64,000 bases of DNA from Sistotremastrum niveocremeum HHB9708. Taxonomy: Eukaryota; Basidiomycota; Agaricomycetes; Sistotremastrales; Sistotremastraceae. This document shows positions 1-14,860 of this stretch, one piece after another (position 1 is the stretch's first letter; every line of letters starts with the position of its first letter). The position numbers were made by a program, and so were the translations under genes. The DNA is taken from NCBI GenBank assembly GCA_001630475.1, contig KV419394.1, positions 310,001-374,000 on the forward strand. The letters run 5' to 3'. The notes under the pieces were generated by a model. That model was given only the letters and a program-made list of their open reading frames with translations, ran no database searches and was not told the origin of the DNA.

Positions 1-1413
1 CCATACTGGATGGACAGCTTAAACGATCCCGAAGTGCAATCACCGGACATACGTCGAATGTTAAATCAAAAATTTCCTGCATTAGAGGAACTTGAGATTA
101 CTTTCCCAAGGGTCAACCCCGAAATACCTCCTATAAACGTCGTCATCGAACCCTACTTTATGGAACACAACTTCCCCGTGCTCACGCATCTTTCTCTGTC
201 GAGATTACCAGGGATGGAACCGTGGATTTCTTCGAACCGCTTACGATATCTCAATCTCGACCTCCGATTGTTCTACCAATACTCGATCACACCGGAAGAG
301 AGCCTATCCCAAGGCGTCTATTCTATCCTGTGCTCAAATTCGTCGTCTCTCGAAGAGTTGATTCTTACAGGGGATCTAGCCAGGAGGTTCTCGCCCCTGC
401 GCGACTGGCCAAAAAATGATCTACATCTGGAATGTCTTCGTGTTTTGAAGCTCAAGGCGCTCATGATCAATTGGATACCTTCGTTCTTCGAACGCGTATT
501 GGTTCCTGTGACGACACGCTTCAGTATGGAGTGTTGGGATCCATTCGGCCTCTCGATGGAGGTCGAGCAACTGATCGATGGAGAGTTTTTTCCGACGACC
601 TACATTCCCTGCGTGCTACTGATGAAGCGGTCAACGCGCGAACTCAGATTTGCGTTGGGAAACCCCATAGCACGTATGCGATCTCCTGCGATCTTCATCC
701 ACGGTCTCGATGATCACAAGCGAGAGCTGTTCAATATCACAGTTGGTATTCCGACGGCCCCTCCCCCGACGTCGCTGTCTTTCGCGGACGATGTTGCGTT
801 GTGGGAGGTCATCAGCGAGTTTCTCAGAGACCCCGGTTTCTCGCTTGTCAAGGACTTGACAATCAAGGCCTCCGCATCCACCATCCCTGCCCCGGAATGG
901 GTATTTTACTCAATCGGAAGACACTGGGGCCGCTATCTCCAATCTCTTACCCTCTCTCAACTGGATCCCACGGAACTCTTCGACCTTTTCGAGGCACCAA
1001 TCCTTGACGTTCACCCTAAATATCAGGCTCTGAAATCCCTCTCATTTGAGAAATTGAAGATCGATCCTGAAAAACTGGCAGAGTTTCTCGATAAGAGGAT
1101 GGAAGATGGGCGGCCTATTGAGAGCCTCCGATTCGTGAAGGTTGAGACGAGTGAAGCTGGATTTGGGTTGGGGCACTTCCAGGGCATGGTAGACCATGTT
1201 TCCATCATTGATTGTGATCCACAGTCGGATTCGGGGGATGAGAGTGCAGAGGGAGATGACGAAGATGACGAAGACGAAGACGCAGAGGGAGAAACCGACG
1301 ACGATGTCGACGCAGAAGAGGATGAGGACAACGGAGAAGGAGAAGCTGAAGACCAGATGCCAGCAAATGCCGCATATACGGCTTCTTCAGACGAAGGTGC
1401 TGAGAGCGTTTAG
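1..1413 (+). CDS. F-box/LRR-like protein, C-terminal part (5' end outside window)
   Basis: The frame is open from the first base, so the gene begins upstream; the first ATG inside the window is at 10 and the stop (TAG) at 1411-1413. The visible 467+ residues have no obvious intron. The first two thirds consist of irregular leucine-rich stretches (for example LEELEITFPRV, LRYLNLDLRLF and SSLEELILTGDL), the pattern of the LRR half of agaricomycete F-box proteins, which act as substrate receptors of SCF ubiquitin ligases. The last 60 residues are a strongly acidic Asp/Glu tail. The F-box itself would be upstream and is not seen, so the family call rests on the LRR-like pattern. The substrate is unknown. 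Confidence 0.55.
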   Translation, partial: PYWMDSLNDPEVQSPDIRRMLNQKFPALEELEITFPRVNPEIPPINVVIEPYFMEHNFPVLTHLSLSRLPGMEPWISSNRLRYLNLDLRLFYQYSITPEESLSQGVYSILCSNSSSLEELILTGDLARRFSPLRDWPKNDLHLECLRVLKLKALMINWIPSFFERVLVPVTTRFSMECWDPFGLSMEVEQLIDGEFFPTTYIPCVLLMKRSTRELRFALGNPIARMRSPAIFIHGLDDHKRELFNITVGIPTAPPPTSLSFADDVALWEVISEFLRDPGFSLVKDLTIKASASTIPAPEWVFYSIGRHWGRYLQSLTLSQLDPTELFDLFEAPILDVHPKYQALKSLSFEKLKIDPEKLAEFLDKRMEDGRPIESLRFVKVETSEAGFGLGHFQGMVDHVSIIDCDPQSDSGDESAEGDDEDDEDEDAEGETDDDVDAEEDEDNGEGEAEDQMPANAAYTASSDEGAESV

Positions 1414-2907
1414 GATTATTGATGTTCCGGTGCGTGTATATACAAGCATGGATGTATCCGATGTCATATCAATGCAAACGATGCCGTCTGCGCATTGCGA
1501 GACGTTGCGAAGGATGGCTATTCGATTTAGTCATAATTACGATTCTATTCATCGGAAGGTAAAAAACCAAGTGAAGTAAATAATCAGTCGGTGTACGGCG
1601 AATACTAGGCATATGAGCTTCCTGACAATCGGGAGGCCGACGTGGAGGTGGACGCCCAGACACTGCGGGAAGTGTGCCCGACACATCTCTCATAGACGCC
1701 GCGAAGTAACGAGCACGAAGATCATGGTGTGTTTACCGAGAAGAGTAGGTCTGACTCATTGCATGTAAGGTCCACACACCCATGGGTGCCGCCGCGAGTC
1801 AATTTGCTGAGATGTCGACTGCCTTGGAGAGAGTGTTGAGACGCAGCAGACCGCCCAGCACATATAGGTGGTTTAGAGAAAGTCCCTTGGTGACTCAGAC
1901 GAGGCGATGACAAGGGCACCGAGGATATGAGTACCCATGATTGAATGTCTCTGTAATAGGAAGCATTTCCGGCGCGTCAAGGAGAGACATGTTGCAATGC
2001 TAGTCCTCGGCGAGCTGTATGGAACGCATCGTCCAGGCAGTCTGGGAGGAGTGACGGCAGTATGAGAAGCACAGAGTAGCATCTCGAGGATGGGAGGACG
2101 GGGGCAATGACATTGCCAAGATCAACGAACCCAGATGTTACAATAATCACGTCAATAATTCCTTCTGCAGTCGGCAGGTCTTGACGACGCAGAACCTTAG
2201 AATTATTGTCCATTCTGGTCATGGGCATCAGGCTCACTTCATCCCTTTTAAATAGAAGCAGAGGGCCCAGAAAAAATGGATCTGATGGAGACGCAACCAC
2301 GTTGCAAGTCGAGAGCGGGAAAGCGCACTTCGCACGACTTTCTTCGCATGGGTACAGGGCTTCAGGATTTGACCGACCACTTTCAAGCGACATATTTTTA
2401 CATGGGATGCCGCGAGCAGTGCATAGAAGAAACAGTGATGTCTGTACAGTTTTTGATGACATCTCGGATGCCAACACACGGCGCCTACAAGTCGTGGATG
2501 ACAAAAGGGGATGGATCCGAGGCAGCCCCAACGAAGGAGCAAATACAAAGACTCAGAATATTGCGCACGACATTCTGAGCAACGAGCACCGTTCAGGAAG
2601 ACCGACAGCGAGCAGCGTCAAGAAGGACGGGCAAGCTAAGGAAAGCGCCAAATGCGAAAGTTCCAGGATTTGAGTGGACGGACGGCATCCGAAGTCCGAT
2701 CGGAAGAGGTCGTGCACGGACCAGGTGCTGCGATATTGTAGTCAAGCCGATGGATCCAGCGCGCAAATTCTGGGAAACAGCCCACAAATCGCTGCGAACT
2801 CTCGCCTCAACGCCCCTTCCCTCTCTTTCTCAAACCACCACCATCTCCTCCAGCTCTCCAATTCTCTGAACCTTCGTCGCTTTTTTCTCATTAAATTCGT
2901 ACAATAA
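1414..2907. other. Intergenic region upstream of histone H3
   Basis: About 1.5 kb without a convincing gene. Open frames of 150-180 codons occur on both strands around 1980-2670, but they overlap each other, show no recognisable motif and have no plausible splice structure. The last 90 bases before the H3 start (about 2815-2900) are a pyrimidine-rich tract, the CT-rich leader typical of highly expressed fungal genes. Confidence 0.5.
2815..2900 (+). promoter_or_regulatory. CT-rich core promoter/leader of histone H3
   Basis: A long C/T-rich run immediately precedes the H3 ATG at 2908. Such tracts mark transcription start zones of strongly expressed genes in filamentous fungi. No TATA box is obvious at the expected distance. 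Confidence 0.35.
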
Positions 2908-3952
<1,045 letters not shown>

Positions 3953-6059
3953 ACTCTGCCAGTCATCAATGATCATGGTAGAGCCTCCAATATCGCGACC
4001 ACACCTTTCTTGCTCTTGAACTATGTCATATCACTACCTTACTCTTTCTTCTGAATCCTTTGTGCCCCACGACTTACATGTAAAGGGGCTTCCTTAGGTG
4101 TAGGTGTATGTTATAACGAGTATGTGATACGAGATTCTTCTACCTCTTTTACTAAGTTCGACCCCGTCTGTTCTCGTATATAATTTGTCTTTTTTCTTCG
4201 CTCTTTTTGTTCGATGCTTTGTGTGCGAGACGGATTGTGTCAGACATTCGTTCCGTATCTTCTCTTGTAACCTTTCTCAATATATATGACGTGTGGTCGC
4301 ACTATGACATCGAGTGATAAAACTGAAAGCACGAGGATGGCATGCGTCCACAAACGCATCCTGGCGCGACATTTGCCATAACCGAGCGCATATAACCTGT
4401 TGTAACCCCCAAATAGTGTATGTAGGAGGAACTGTCGAAGCATATAGCCAGGCCAATACTCCCCACCACCTTCTGTCTGTTCACGCATTCAGGAGTGAAC
4501 AATCATAGGCGCCCACAAGCCGAATGTAACGATGTCTCTTGCCTCGAGCTCGCCAACCGACCCTCAGCCCAGATCTCAGATTTCGAGCTGAAACCCATCT
4601 ATAATCGCCCACGTAAAAAATCGGATGATAGGCTTGGAACTTAAACGAAAGCTTCCAAATTCTTAGATCTTATTAGATCTCGCTCGGGCTAGTCGGCGAG
4701 CTCAACCGGATTCTGAGTCCAGCCAAGACTGCCCTGCTGGTCATGTTCCATGCAACGAACTTCCTCGACGACTTCGACAGGACTTTCTGAGACGACATCT
4801 CTAGATTTTGTGGCCAGAATTTCAGGCCCGGAGTGGTGCACAGCAGGATGGCAGTTGTGGCATGACTGCAAGATAGCATCGTGGTCGAGCCTTCGATTCG
4901 ACGTTCCTGGCCTCGCTTCTGCGTTGACACGGACTTGAAATGCACATGAAACATGTCTCTCGATAATCGGTACACCGCAGGAATTTCTGCAGTCGACGAA
5001 GACTTCAGAACTTCGACCGCCCATGCTTGCGTCCTACGTCTTCATTATTCTATGAATTTACTACGTACGCGGATCATAATATTCTCACTATGCTCCGATC
5101 ACTAATATCCCCGTCTGACAGAGTCCAGACTCATCGATGCAGATCCCCAAGTTGAGCAATGCAGCCACGATGAGGCCTCCGCTTGTTTCCAAATAGACAT
5201 CTTCTCAGAGCCTTATAAGGAACTTCCGGAGCATCATCGTTCCTGGCCAAAAAATGCATCTCCTCATATATGCACTCGGGCACCTCCAACAAGAAGCCCG
5301 ACATTCCGCTCGATTTCCTATCACTAGAACAGGCACAAGACCGTGACGACTCTCGTCTCGCGACGATATATAGAACGGAAGGCATACTGGACTTCCGTTT
5401 CTTGAGGTCTATGCGTCCCTCGAATTCTTTCGCAGTTCTTTTCGATTCTTTCAGGAGTCACGGGAGAGGACGGGGTGCCGACGTTGAGCTATGCGTCGGA
5501 ACCGTGGGTTCAGGTGGTCAAAGCCGTCCAATCACTGCGTAGGACGCTTTCCGTTCCTGGGTCACTCGAACTGGGCATCTCAGTTGCCATGTGTAGAGAA
5601 GCACCAAAGCGAGCTTCGGGTGATAGGACAGAAGATGAGCTGCACAGCCCTTCGGGAAGAAAACGGTCATCGACATGACGTACGTACCTTTCATACTATT
5701 TTATGTATTTTAATATCGGTTGACATGAAACCAACTCAGGCGTAGATACATACGTTATAAAGACGACTGTCAACGTCCAGACAACAGTTCGACAACTATC
5801 GGTCGACGATGTGTAGAATGGATGATCTCAATTCCGCGACGGAACGTATCCGTGCCGAAGCCGATTTACACCAGAAGACATAATTCTGCGAGACGGTCCT
5901 TCTGACCCCATGTAGGGAGCAAAAATCGATTAATACTCTCACACCAACGATGGTTTTCGACCCTCCCACCTCTCTCCACTCCCCTCCCAAAAACGTCCTC
6001 TTCTCGAATCTGAGTCTCTCCATTGGCAGCGCCTTCCAAACTTTACTCGAAAGCCACCG
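3953..6059. other. Long intergenic region between H3 and aquaglyceroporin
   Basis: About 2.1 kb. The first 250 bases are the T-rich H3 3' region. Minus-strand frames at 4689-5024 (with a CHNC motif) and 5131-5385 (with LLEVPECIYEEM, faintly like an F-box start) could be remnants of an F-box-type gene. They do not join into a sound model and I do not call a gene. Nothing else is recognisable. Confidence 0.4.
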
Positions 6060-7746
6060 ATGAGCAGACGTGTATCACCACATACCGAACACCAACATGG
6101 AGTTCGACCTAACGACCATCATGACACTTATGAAATTGAAACGAATATCACACGATCTACCAGTATAACAAAACGGGAATCAGACATCGAACATCGCGAA
6201 GGGTCGTTGTCGGTTCAAGAAGTCGAAGAAGAGGATCTACCGCATCATCTTTATGTCTACGAGGAGCCTAATCATGTCACTTCGTTTCCAAATCGATGGA
6301 GTAGAATCAGGTATGGTCTCTCGTACTAGGCTGTTCATGGAGCTGATGTTTGGAGAATAGATATTGGCTCAGGGAACCTGCCGCTGAATTCCTCGGGACG
6401 ATGATTCTGGTATGAAGCTTTGGCGCTGAAGTTTATCGATACTGACGCAACTTCCCAGATTATTTTCGGCAATGGTGTGGACTGTCAAGTTGTGCTTAGT
6501 GGCAGCACGAATGTATCACCAGCACCAAAAGGAGTACGATTTCTGGCGTTTTTGCATGTTCGATGCTATAATATGGATTGCAGGATTATCTTTCTATATC
6601 TTTCGGATGGGGTGTCGGCACCGCAATGGGCGTATGGGTTTCAGGCGGCTATTCAGGAGGACATATCAATCCAGCGGTACTTCTATCTTCCAGTCCCCGC
6701 TTTCCCAGTCGAGCTGATATTTGCCTAGGTCACAATTGCTCTCGCTACTTTCCGACAGTTTCCATGGTGGAAGGTTCCCATATACATCCTCGCTCAAGTT
6801 CTAGGCGCATTCACCGGAGCACTGATAACATACGCTACCTACTTCCATGCTCTTGATGCATTCGAGGGTAAAGGCGTTCGGACCGTCCCTGGTACTGCGG
6901 CACTATTTGCAACATACGCTGTACGTCTATATTCGAACCGTATTTTCAGTATGCTGATAAATGAATGTTGGTAGATGGGCTACGAGACGTCAGGTAAACC
7001 CTTGTTTTCTTGTCAATGTATGCTGAAAGGAATGCTTACCGTGTTCTCGTCACCTAGTCTCTTGTTTCTTCGACGAAGTGAATTAAATATTCTGATAACC
7101 GGTGACTGTCGCTGATTATGTTTACAGTTCTTAGGAACAGCCCTCCTTGTAATTGGCGTTCTTGCCATTACAGACAAAAAGAATGGCCCGCCACCCGCTG
7201 GACTTGTCCCCTTGGTCCTCTTTCTTTTGATTCTGGGTGAAGGCGCATGCCTGGGCATGAACACAGGTATTTATCCTTGTATGACTCGTATTCTTGCTGC
7301 AATAATCTGACTTTCTAACTGCAGCTTATGCGATTAACCCTGCTAGAGACCTCGGACCTCGCATAATGACTTGGATATTTTACGGACGAGAAGTTTTCAA
7401 CTACAGACAGTGCGTCCAATCGATTCTATCTCTTCCAGGTACTAAAACCTATCGCAGTCAATACTGGCTGTGGACTCCCATTCTTGGTCCTATATTTGGT
7501 GGCTTAGCGTGAGTCGGTCCTGTCTGGCAAAGTTCCTATTCTGATACAGACTCAAGTGGAGCATTCGTATACGACGCTTTCTGCTTCACTGGCGCTGAAA
7601 GCATTCTTAACAAGCCGTGCGTTCTTTGCCTCTTTACAAATGCGACTTTCTGAATATCATTCAGGAATGCAACTGCTCGGCGACACCATGAACGCGCAAT
7701 GAAAAGTGCTCGAGATAAGATTCCTGCAGGTATCGATAATGTCTGA
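6060..7746 (+). CDS. Aquaglyceroporin (MIP family channel)
   Basis: Six-helix membrane channel for water, glycerol or other small solutes. Twelve exons: 6060-6310, 6361-6409, 6459-6533, 6584-6676, 6729-6920, 6975-6993, 7058-7077, 7128-7266, 7325-7409, 7458-7508, 7557-7616 and 7665-7746, giving 371 residues in frame. Residues 1-85 form a polar cytosolic N-terminus. The channel begins at [18 protein letters not shown]. The first pore motif is SGGHINPAV and the second [11 protein letters not shown]; the Asp after the second NPA(R) is the hallmark of the glycerol-conducting (GlpF-like) branch. Exons 6 and 7 are only 19 and 20 bases and encode MGYETS and VSCFFDE. The exon 11 acceptor is an AAG rather than CAG/TAG. 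The substrate range cannot be read from sequence alone. Confidence 0.9.
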
Positions 7747-8261
7747 GCTAAGAGTAGTCTCCTGTTGTTCGGCGTTCTGCATATGCAATGCTTTCTTGTT
7801 GGGACTTCTTTTCGAACATCCATAATTCTTTTGCCTCACCGAAAGCGCTGTCGTCATGCTCTCTAGGCTAAATCACAGAAAAAAATTGTTATACGATCTC
7901 ACGATGTCCGTCTGCGATATAACAGCGTGAGCTCTCATCATGATTGCACTCCTTCATAGAACAGAGAGGCCGTTGACCCGCCTTGACCCTGAAGCTGAAC
8001 TGCTTGGAAATTCGCGTAACGTCATATGCTTCCGATAGACGCCTCTACTCTCTCGCCATCAATGCAACCGGCCATGTAGAGCTGCCAAGTCTCTTGTATC
8101 TGTCGACCAACCATACTGGGACGTCGCACGAATATTTTTGCGAAACCAGCCAGGGAAATGGCTGTACAGAGCGCAACAGGCCGCAAGAAGGAAACACCGG
8201 CGGTTAGATCTGTCAGAGCTTGGCTGGCCCAGCCTCATCGACGTTCTTGGCTCCTACACTC
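7747..8261. other. Intergenic region, aquaglyceroporin 3' / spartin-like 5'
   Basis: About 515 bases between two genes on the same strand. No coding or RNA feature was recognised. Confidence 0.5.
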
Positions 8262-9849
8262 ATGTCCATCCAAGGCTTTCTACTGCTCACAATCCCAAAC
8301 TGCCGCCTTGTAACTCCTCAAGGTGTCGCTGAGACGGGAGTGCTGTCCCTGGAATGCATCACCATTCCAGTCCCACCCATATCTGACGTGTACGGCAAGA
8401 ATCCTGAAGCAAACGATCGCGACGTCTGGCTCGTTCTACGCCTCAATTCATTCGAACTTCCCATCCAACCCACTCAATTGATTCTCTTCTCGAGATCCAA
8501 CCTTGAGTATACGTTCACAAACGACGACCGAGACGAGACACCTCCTGTCGTCCTTACTCTCAATCGACCTACGAGCCCTCATGAAAATGAGGATATCGAA
8601 ACCTTCGAAGTCCTTCTTTCACAATATGGCGTTGTACATGATCTCGAAACCGACCATGTCATCGATGTACCCAGCGACTCGAAACAGGCTGTTCAACTTC
8701 CTCAATATAGTCAAGGCGGCCAACTCGTCCTTGTAGATGAGAACGATGGACAAATTATCGGATCGTTGGAAGGAGACTTTAGGATCAAAGAGACTGAGAG
8801 TGTCCACGAGAAGGGCAGAGAGAAAGACCCCGTCGTCATCGATATGCCGGAAGAGGAGGGCGGTGACGTTTATGTGCGCACCGCCAGTCTTGAGGAGACC
8901 GATACACTGGTGTGGACAGCTGCGCAAGTCAGGTGAGCCTTTGTGGAAATTCAGTAATATTATTGTTGATCATCTCTCATGCAGTCGAGGAATTACGTAT
9001 GCCACCGATACACTTGCATCAGGAATGAACCTTGCCGCAAACTTCTATGTTTCTCACAGCACTCCCACTGCTACTCCTGTGGTCTTTTCAGAGTCGACCA
9101 AACGAAATGTCCAGCGCATGCATACCATCTCAGGACAAGCTGTCAGCGTCACGAAACGCACGACCGAGTTCATACATTCCCACATCGACCGTATAGTGGC
9201 GGGGACACTAGGTGGTAGTGGCTCATCTTCCCAACCACCTCGACCCCCCTCGAGACCCCCTTCTCGATCCTCGGGTCTTTCGCCTCCACCGCCCATACCG
9301 CCTCGTCCCGATGGCAATCCATATCTTAGTCCCGCATTGACCCCAACGCACTCCGGCTCTGGCCAAGGATCTCCTGCTCCGCCACCGCCGCCGCCACCAC
9401 CTCCCAAGCCTCGTCTGCTCAATCGCCTCCTGTTGTCCACCGATATGCTCCTCACAACGCTCGAGAACTCAGCGACGCATCTGGTTGAGGCAGGCACCAA
9501 TTCCTTATCAACTAGTCTGGGTCACAAGTAAGCCTATTCTATTCAAGTATCTCTATCTTTTACTGACTTTGATACGTTGAGATATGGCCCGGATGTTGGC
9601 AACGCTACGCATGTGTTCGGCGCTTCGGTTAAGAACGCTGCTATTGTTTATATCGACGCCAGAGGTGTAGGACGAAGAGCACTATTGCGTAGAGCCGGAA
9701 AACAGATCGTCAGAGGACGGCTGGGGAAACGGGAGGTTTCATTCGGTCCCGAGGCTCCTCAAGCTAGTGCTGCTGGTCCGCCTGCTCGTACACCCTCACC
9801 AAGCGGGGAGATCATGTTGACTGACTTGAGAAGTAAGAAGAACGATTAG
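8262..9849 (+). CDS. Senescence/spartin-domain protein
   Basis: Three exons (8262-8932, 8985-9527, 9582-9849) giving 493 residues. The ATG at 8262 (MSIQGFLLLTIP) is preferred: the frame stays open a little upstream but has no earlier ATG. The first 220 residues hold a beta-rich N-terminal domain and an acidic linker. From about 224 comes the senescence domain shared by plant senescence proteins and animal spartin (SRGITYATDTLASGMNLAAN, ending in GNATHVFGASVKNAAIVYID). It is interrupted by a Pro/Ser-rich stretch including a run of nine prolines near residues 370-380. Spartin-type proteins bind lipid droplets and mitochondrial lipids; a role in lipid turnover is inferred from the family. No transmembrane segment is needed for this family and none is clear. 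Confidence 0.8.
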
Positions 9850-11217
9850 AATCTGTGTATACCTGATTATTGATGTATTTGAACATGAGCAAGAGGGTAT
9901 AATTTCGAGGTTTATTGTATTGCCATAGTCCCACATTTTATAACTACATCGCCCAGGCAGAACATACAAAGCTCAATCAACCTTTCCGCTCAGACAAGGA
10001 CTCTTTATTAATGACAAAGTGACCAGAATAATCCATTTGGACCATGGGCCTTGGGAAATTTGATGGGCATTTGATGGGCACTGGCGATTCTCTGGCCGTA
10101 GTACCAGTCGTGACCACAAGCATCTGCGACGGTCTTCGATCACCGGGTGACATGAAATCAGATAGCACAGAATCAGAGCAGTGAGGTTTCATGGAAGGAT
10201 TGTCGTAGGGAGATGCTTCGAGTGTCAGTCAGCAGAGGCTGTAACGAAGGCTGGAAAGTAGCTGTCCAGGACTTGACTCAGATACGATTTGATCATTCCA
10301 CGATTAAGTCTTCTCGATAGTTGTACTCCAACAGGTCGATACTGCCCTCAAAGCTTCGTGATTTGATACCGAACGCTGGGGAGTGACAGACGGTCCAGCG
10401 GAGAGCACTCTCTTGCAGCTGGACGTATCTTCCAGAACAAGCAAGACGGAAATATGGAGAGCTGAAAAGGGGCAACGATGAAGCTATCAGTGAAAAGTAA
10501 GATACAGAGGCCAGGAACGACATACTGACCATGAAACGTCTGATGCTCAGCGCTCAGGAATGCGTGTCTCGAGCCAACCCGCCAGCGCACGCGTTTCTGG
10601 GCCGATTTCGCTCAAATTTAGGATAAATAGTGATGAGAAACATAGACAGTTCACGATTCTTGCTGTTTCAGAGACCAAATCCAGCAACGACACGAGATCC
10701 ATTCTCTCTATATCCCCCCACCCCAACCTGCTACCGCCATTTCAACATTCCCAGGATCCCATATACGGTAACACCGCTCCGAAGTGCTATAGGAGAGTGT
10801 TGTCGACGTTCCAGAGCATCGCCAGTTGCAGATATCTTCGAGAAAACCTTCGGCTTGCAGAGCTGAAGTCAAGACATGGCGAATCGTGCAAAAATTGGGA
10901 CGAAAAAAAGGAACGTGGACCCGAGCCACCCCTATCTCCGCATCAATCATTCTTCCACCCTGATCTGCCGATAAGAACCCCTGAAGACGTAATTACTTCA
11001 TTCCGATGCCATACAAGCGCTCGGCTTGTCTTTCCTTATCCGTCGAAGCCTTCTCCGCCTTCAAACTCGTTTGTGAACTTGCGTTCTGCACGGCGCTCTC
11101 AAACAGCTGTCCAGATTAGGAAACTTCGGACGTCGGATGGGCTGCTATAATGTATATAAGGCCGACCAATTTCAAACTCCGGTCTTCCCCAGTCTTCGCC
11201 GACTACCATCTTGAACA
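9850..11217. other. Intergenic region with promoter of the 11.2-kb gene
   Basis: About 1.4 kb. Scattered open frames on both strands (for example plus-strand 10560-11150) show no known motif or splice pattern and are not called. A TATA-like element sits near the right end. Confidence 0.45.
11153..11160 (+). promoter_or_regulatory. TATA box
   Basis: TATATAAG lies 58 bases upstream of the ATG at 11218, a normal spacing for a TATA-driven fungal gene with a short leader. Confidence 0.55.
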
Positions 11218-12234
11218 ATGTCTTTGAACATGTCCACGATTATTGCATTGGTTACCGCCTTCACGGCTATTATTACCTCGGGTCCTGGGTTGTTTGATAT
11301 CTTTGTCACTCTCCTCATCCTCGTTACTGTTATCTTTGTCATCGTCGACATTCACAGGGTTTCCCACCCCTGCGAGGTCGTCGAAGGCAAGGTCGAAGTG
11401 GCGAACGATGTTGCGTTTGAGAAAGATATTAACTACTTCAAGGAGGTCTGCTCCGATGTCTATGTCGACTTGGCAGGTGTGCAAGTCGATCAAAGAATCG
11501 AGAAGACGGGGCTCGGGGAGGTGCGTCGGGAGGTCGTCGGACGTGTGGAGGCGTCGGGAGATCGTATTTCTTCTCATTTCTCTAGTGAAAAGAACTCACT
11601 CTTATCATCTAGGTCGGCAATGGCGGCGAAGATCCGATTGGTGCAGGCTAAGCGTAGGAGTCTCTTGCGGCGACGTGAGGGACTTGAGCGCCGTCTTGGC
11701 GTCTTCTCCATTGAGCGCAAGTCGAAGTCTGTTGAGGCAGCCTTCGTCGGAGCTCTTTTGAAGAAGACACTCGATGAGCTTGATGTTCTCGAGAACCAAG
11801 CTTCGGCTTTGTCTCTTGAGAAGATCGAACTCACCGAAGTCAAGACACCTGTGATCTCTCAGATCGACGTCGTCTTGCCTGAAGATGGCGAAGAAGATAT
11901 GGACCTTGATATGACAGTTTGGGAAGACTCGATCATGGTTCCGGGAGAAGATGAGGAAGGCCTCGGCGAGGAGGATATGAGTATTGATGACGAAGTGTGG
12001 TTAGTCGAAGAAGTCGCCTTCGGGGGGGAGGTGGACTATCTCGGCGATGTAAGTATGGTGCTCGATTTCGAGATTATGTATATCTCGAGCGAGTCGCCTG
12101 AAGGTAAGGACGACGAAGACCTGGGTGAGCAGGACATGTCCATGGAAATGGAATGGCCTGAGGTCGACGTCGTCGAGGAGGAGTTTGGGGAAGCTGATAT
12201 GAGCCTGGAGGACGAGTGGCGTCATGAGGAGTAG
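11218..12234 (+). CDS. Membrane-anchored protein with coiled coil and acidic GExDM repeats
   Basis: Single open frame of 338 residues, intronless in an otherwise intron-rich region, with a TATA box 58 bases upstream. Residues 7-43 are strongly hydrophobic, forming either one long or two short membrane segments. About 130-205 is charged and rich in Arg/Lys/Leu (for example RLVQAKRRSLLRRREGLERR), probably a coiled coil. The C-terminal 115 residues are highly acidic and contain a repeated motif of the form G-E-x-D-M-(S/D), followed within a few residues by Trp: GEEDMDLD at about 224, GEEDMSIDD at 250, GEQDMSMEMEW at 303 and GEADMSLEDEW at 324. I do not recognise the family. Absence of introns, acidic repeats and lack of known domains suggest a lineage-specific gene. 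Topology and function are unknown. Confidence 0.6.
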   Translation: MSLNMSTIIALVTAFTAIITSGPGLFDIFVTLLILVTVIFVIVDIHRVSHPCEVVEGKVEVANDVAFEKDINYFKEVCSDVYVDLAGVQVDQRIEKTGLGEVRREVVGRVEASGDRISSHFSSEKNSLLSSRSAMAAKIRLVQAKRRSLLRRREGLERRLGVFSIERKSKSVEAAFVGALLKKTLDELDVLENQASALSLEKIELTEVKTPVISQIDVVLPEDGEEDMDLDMTVWEDSIMVPGEDEEGLGEEDMSIDDEVWLVEEVAFGGEVDYLGDVSMVLDFEIMYISSESPEGKDDEDLGEQDMSMEMEWPEVDVVEEEFGEADMSLEDEWRHEE

Positions 12235-12881
12235 GCTCATGGTAAGTATAAGGTAAGTATGAGCGCGGGTAAGTGACTATGATTTCCTTTCGCTCTCCAT
12301 CATATTTCCAGGACCTTAATGAGACGGTCTTTGCATCGCTAAGTGCTTTTTATTTTTATTCATTCATCTGTCTGACTTTGCTCTAGCGAGTTGCCGATTC
12401 TCGACAACCTAGATAAGTCTTTATCTGTTTACTTCTGTCCCCCACCTCAACTTATCTGTCTTTTCATTCAGATCTCCTTCATGCCATGGTCTGGTTCTTT
12501 CCTAGGCTGGCGTTCAGCGGTGAGTTAGCTCCAACTCTGAGATCTCACAAATTCTAATGTCGGTCGTGTCTAAATCCATATTAATATACCTCGTTGCGTC
12601 TCTTGACTATCAATGAATCGTTCTACTCGAGTAATTTCCTTTCGATTGTTTTTCGCGCGAGATACCTGCAATAGATATATGTACTATGCCGTCAGCGTTC
12701 GTCACGTTGGCCAATGGGGTTTGGCGATGTCGACCAACCCGGCTATATGTGGATGCATCAAGAGTTTAAAGAAGAATAATGGCTGACACCTCATACACAA
12801 TAGTGATGAAGTGAATAGATGCTGATGATAATAATACGAATGATAATATGTTACTGTACATAATGCACCCCTTATCAACAC
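12235..12881. other. Intergenic region (tail to tail)
   Basis: Convergent space between the repeat protein and the glucoamylase. Just after the stop at 12234 there are three GTAAGT donor-like sites within about 40 bases (12241-12275), so the 3' untranslated region may be spliced. Nothing else is recognised. Confidence 0.4.
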
Positions 12882-14814
<1,933 letters not shown>

Positions 14815-14852
14815 TGTGGTGAGGGTGGAGAGCAGAAGAAAAAGCGCGAGGG

Positions 14853-14860
14853 TATATATA
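14853..14860 (-). promoter_or_regulatory. TATA box of glucoamylase
   Basis: TATATATA on the minus strand about 40 bases upstream of the ATG at 14814, implying a very short 5' leader. Confidence 0.5.

Noticed and set aside
1977-2673. Overlapping 155-184-codon frames on both strands upstream of H3
   Set aside because: No motif, no splice structure and mutual overlap; likely chance open frames.
9054-9500. 148-codon minus-strand Gly-rich frame opposite the spartin-like gene
   Set aside because: Complement of the proline-rich exon; Gly runs mirror Pro codons.
10560-11150. 196-codon plus-strand frame before the repeat-protein gene
   Set aside because: No motif; runs up to the TATA box of the next gene and is best explained as chance.
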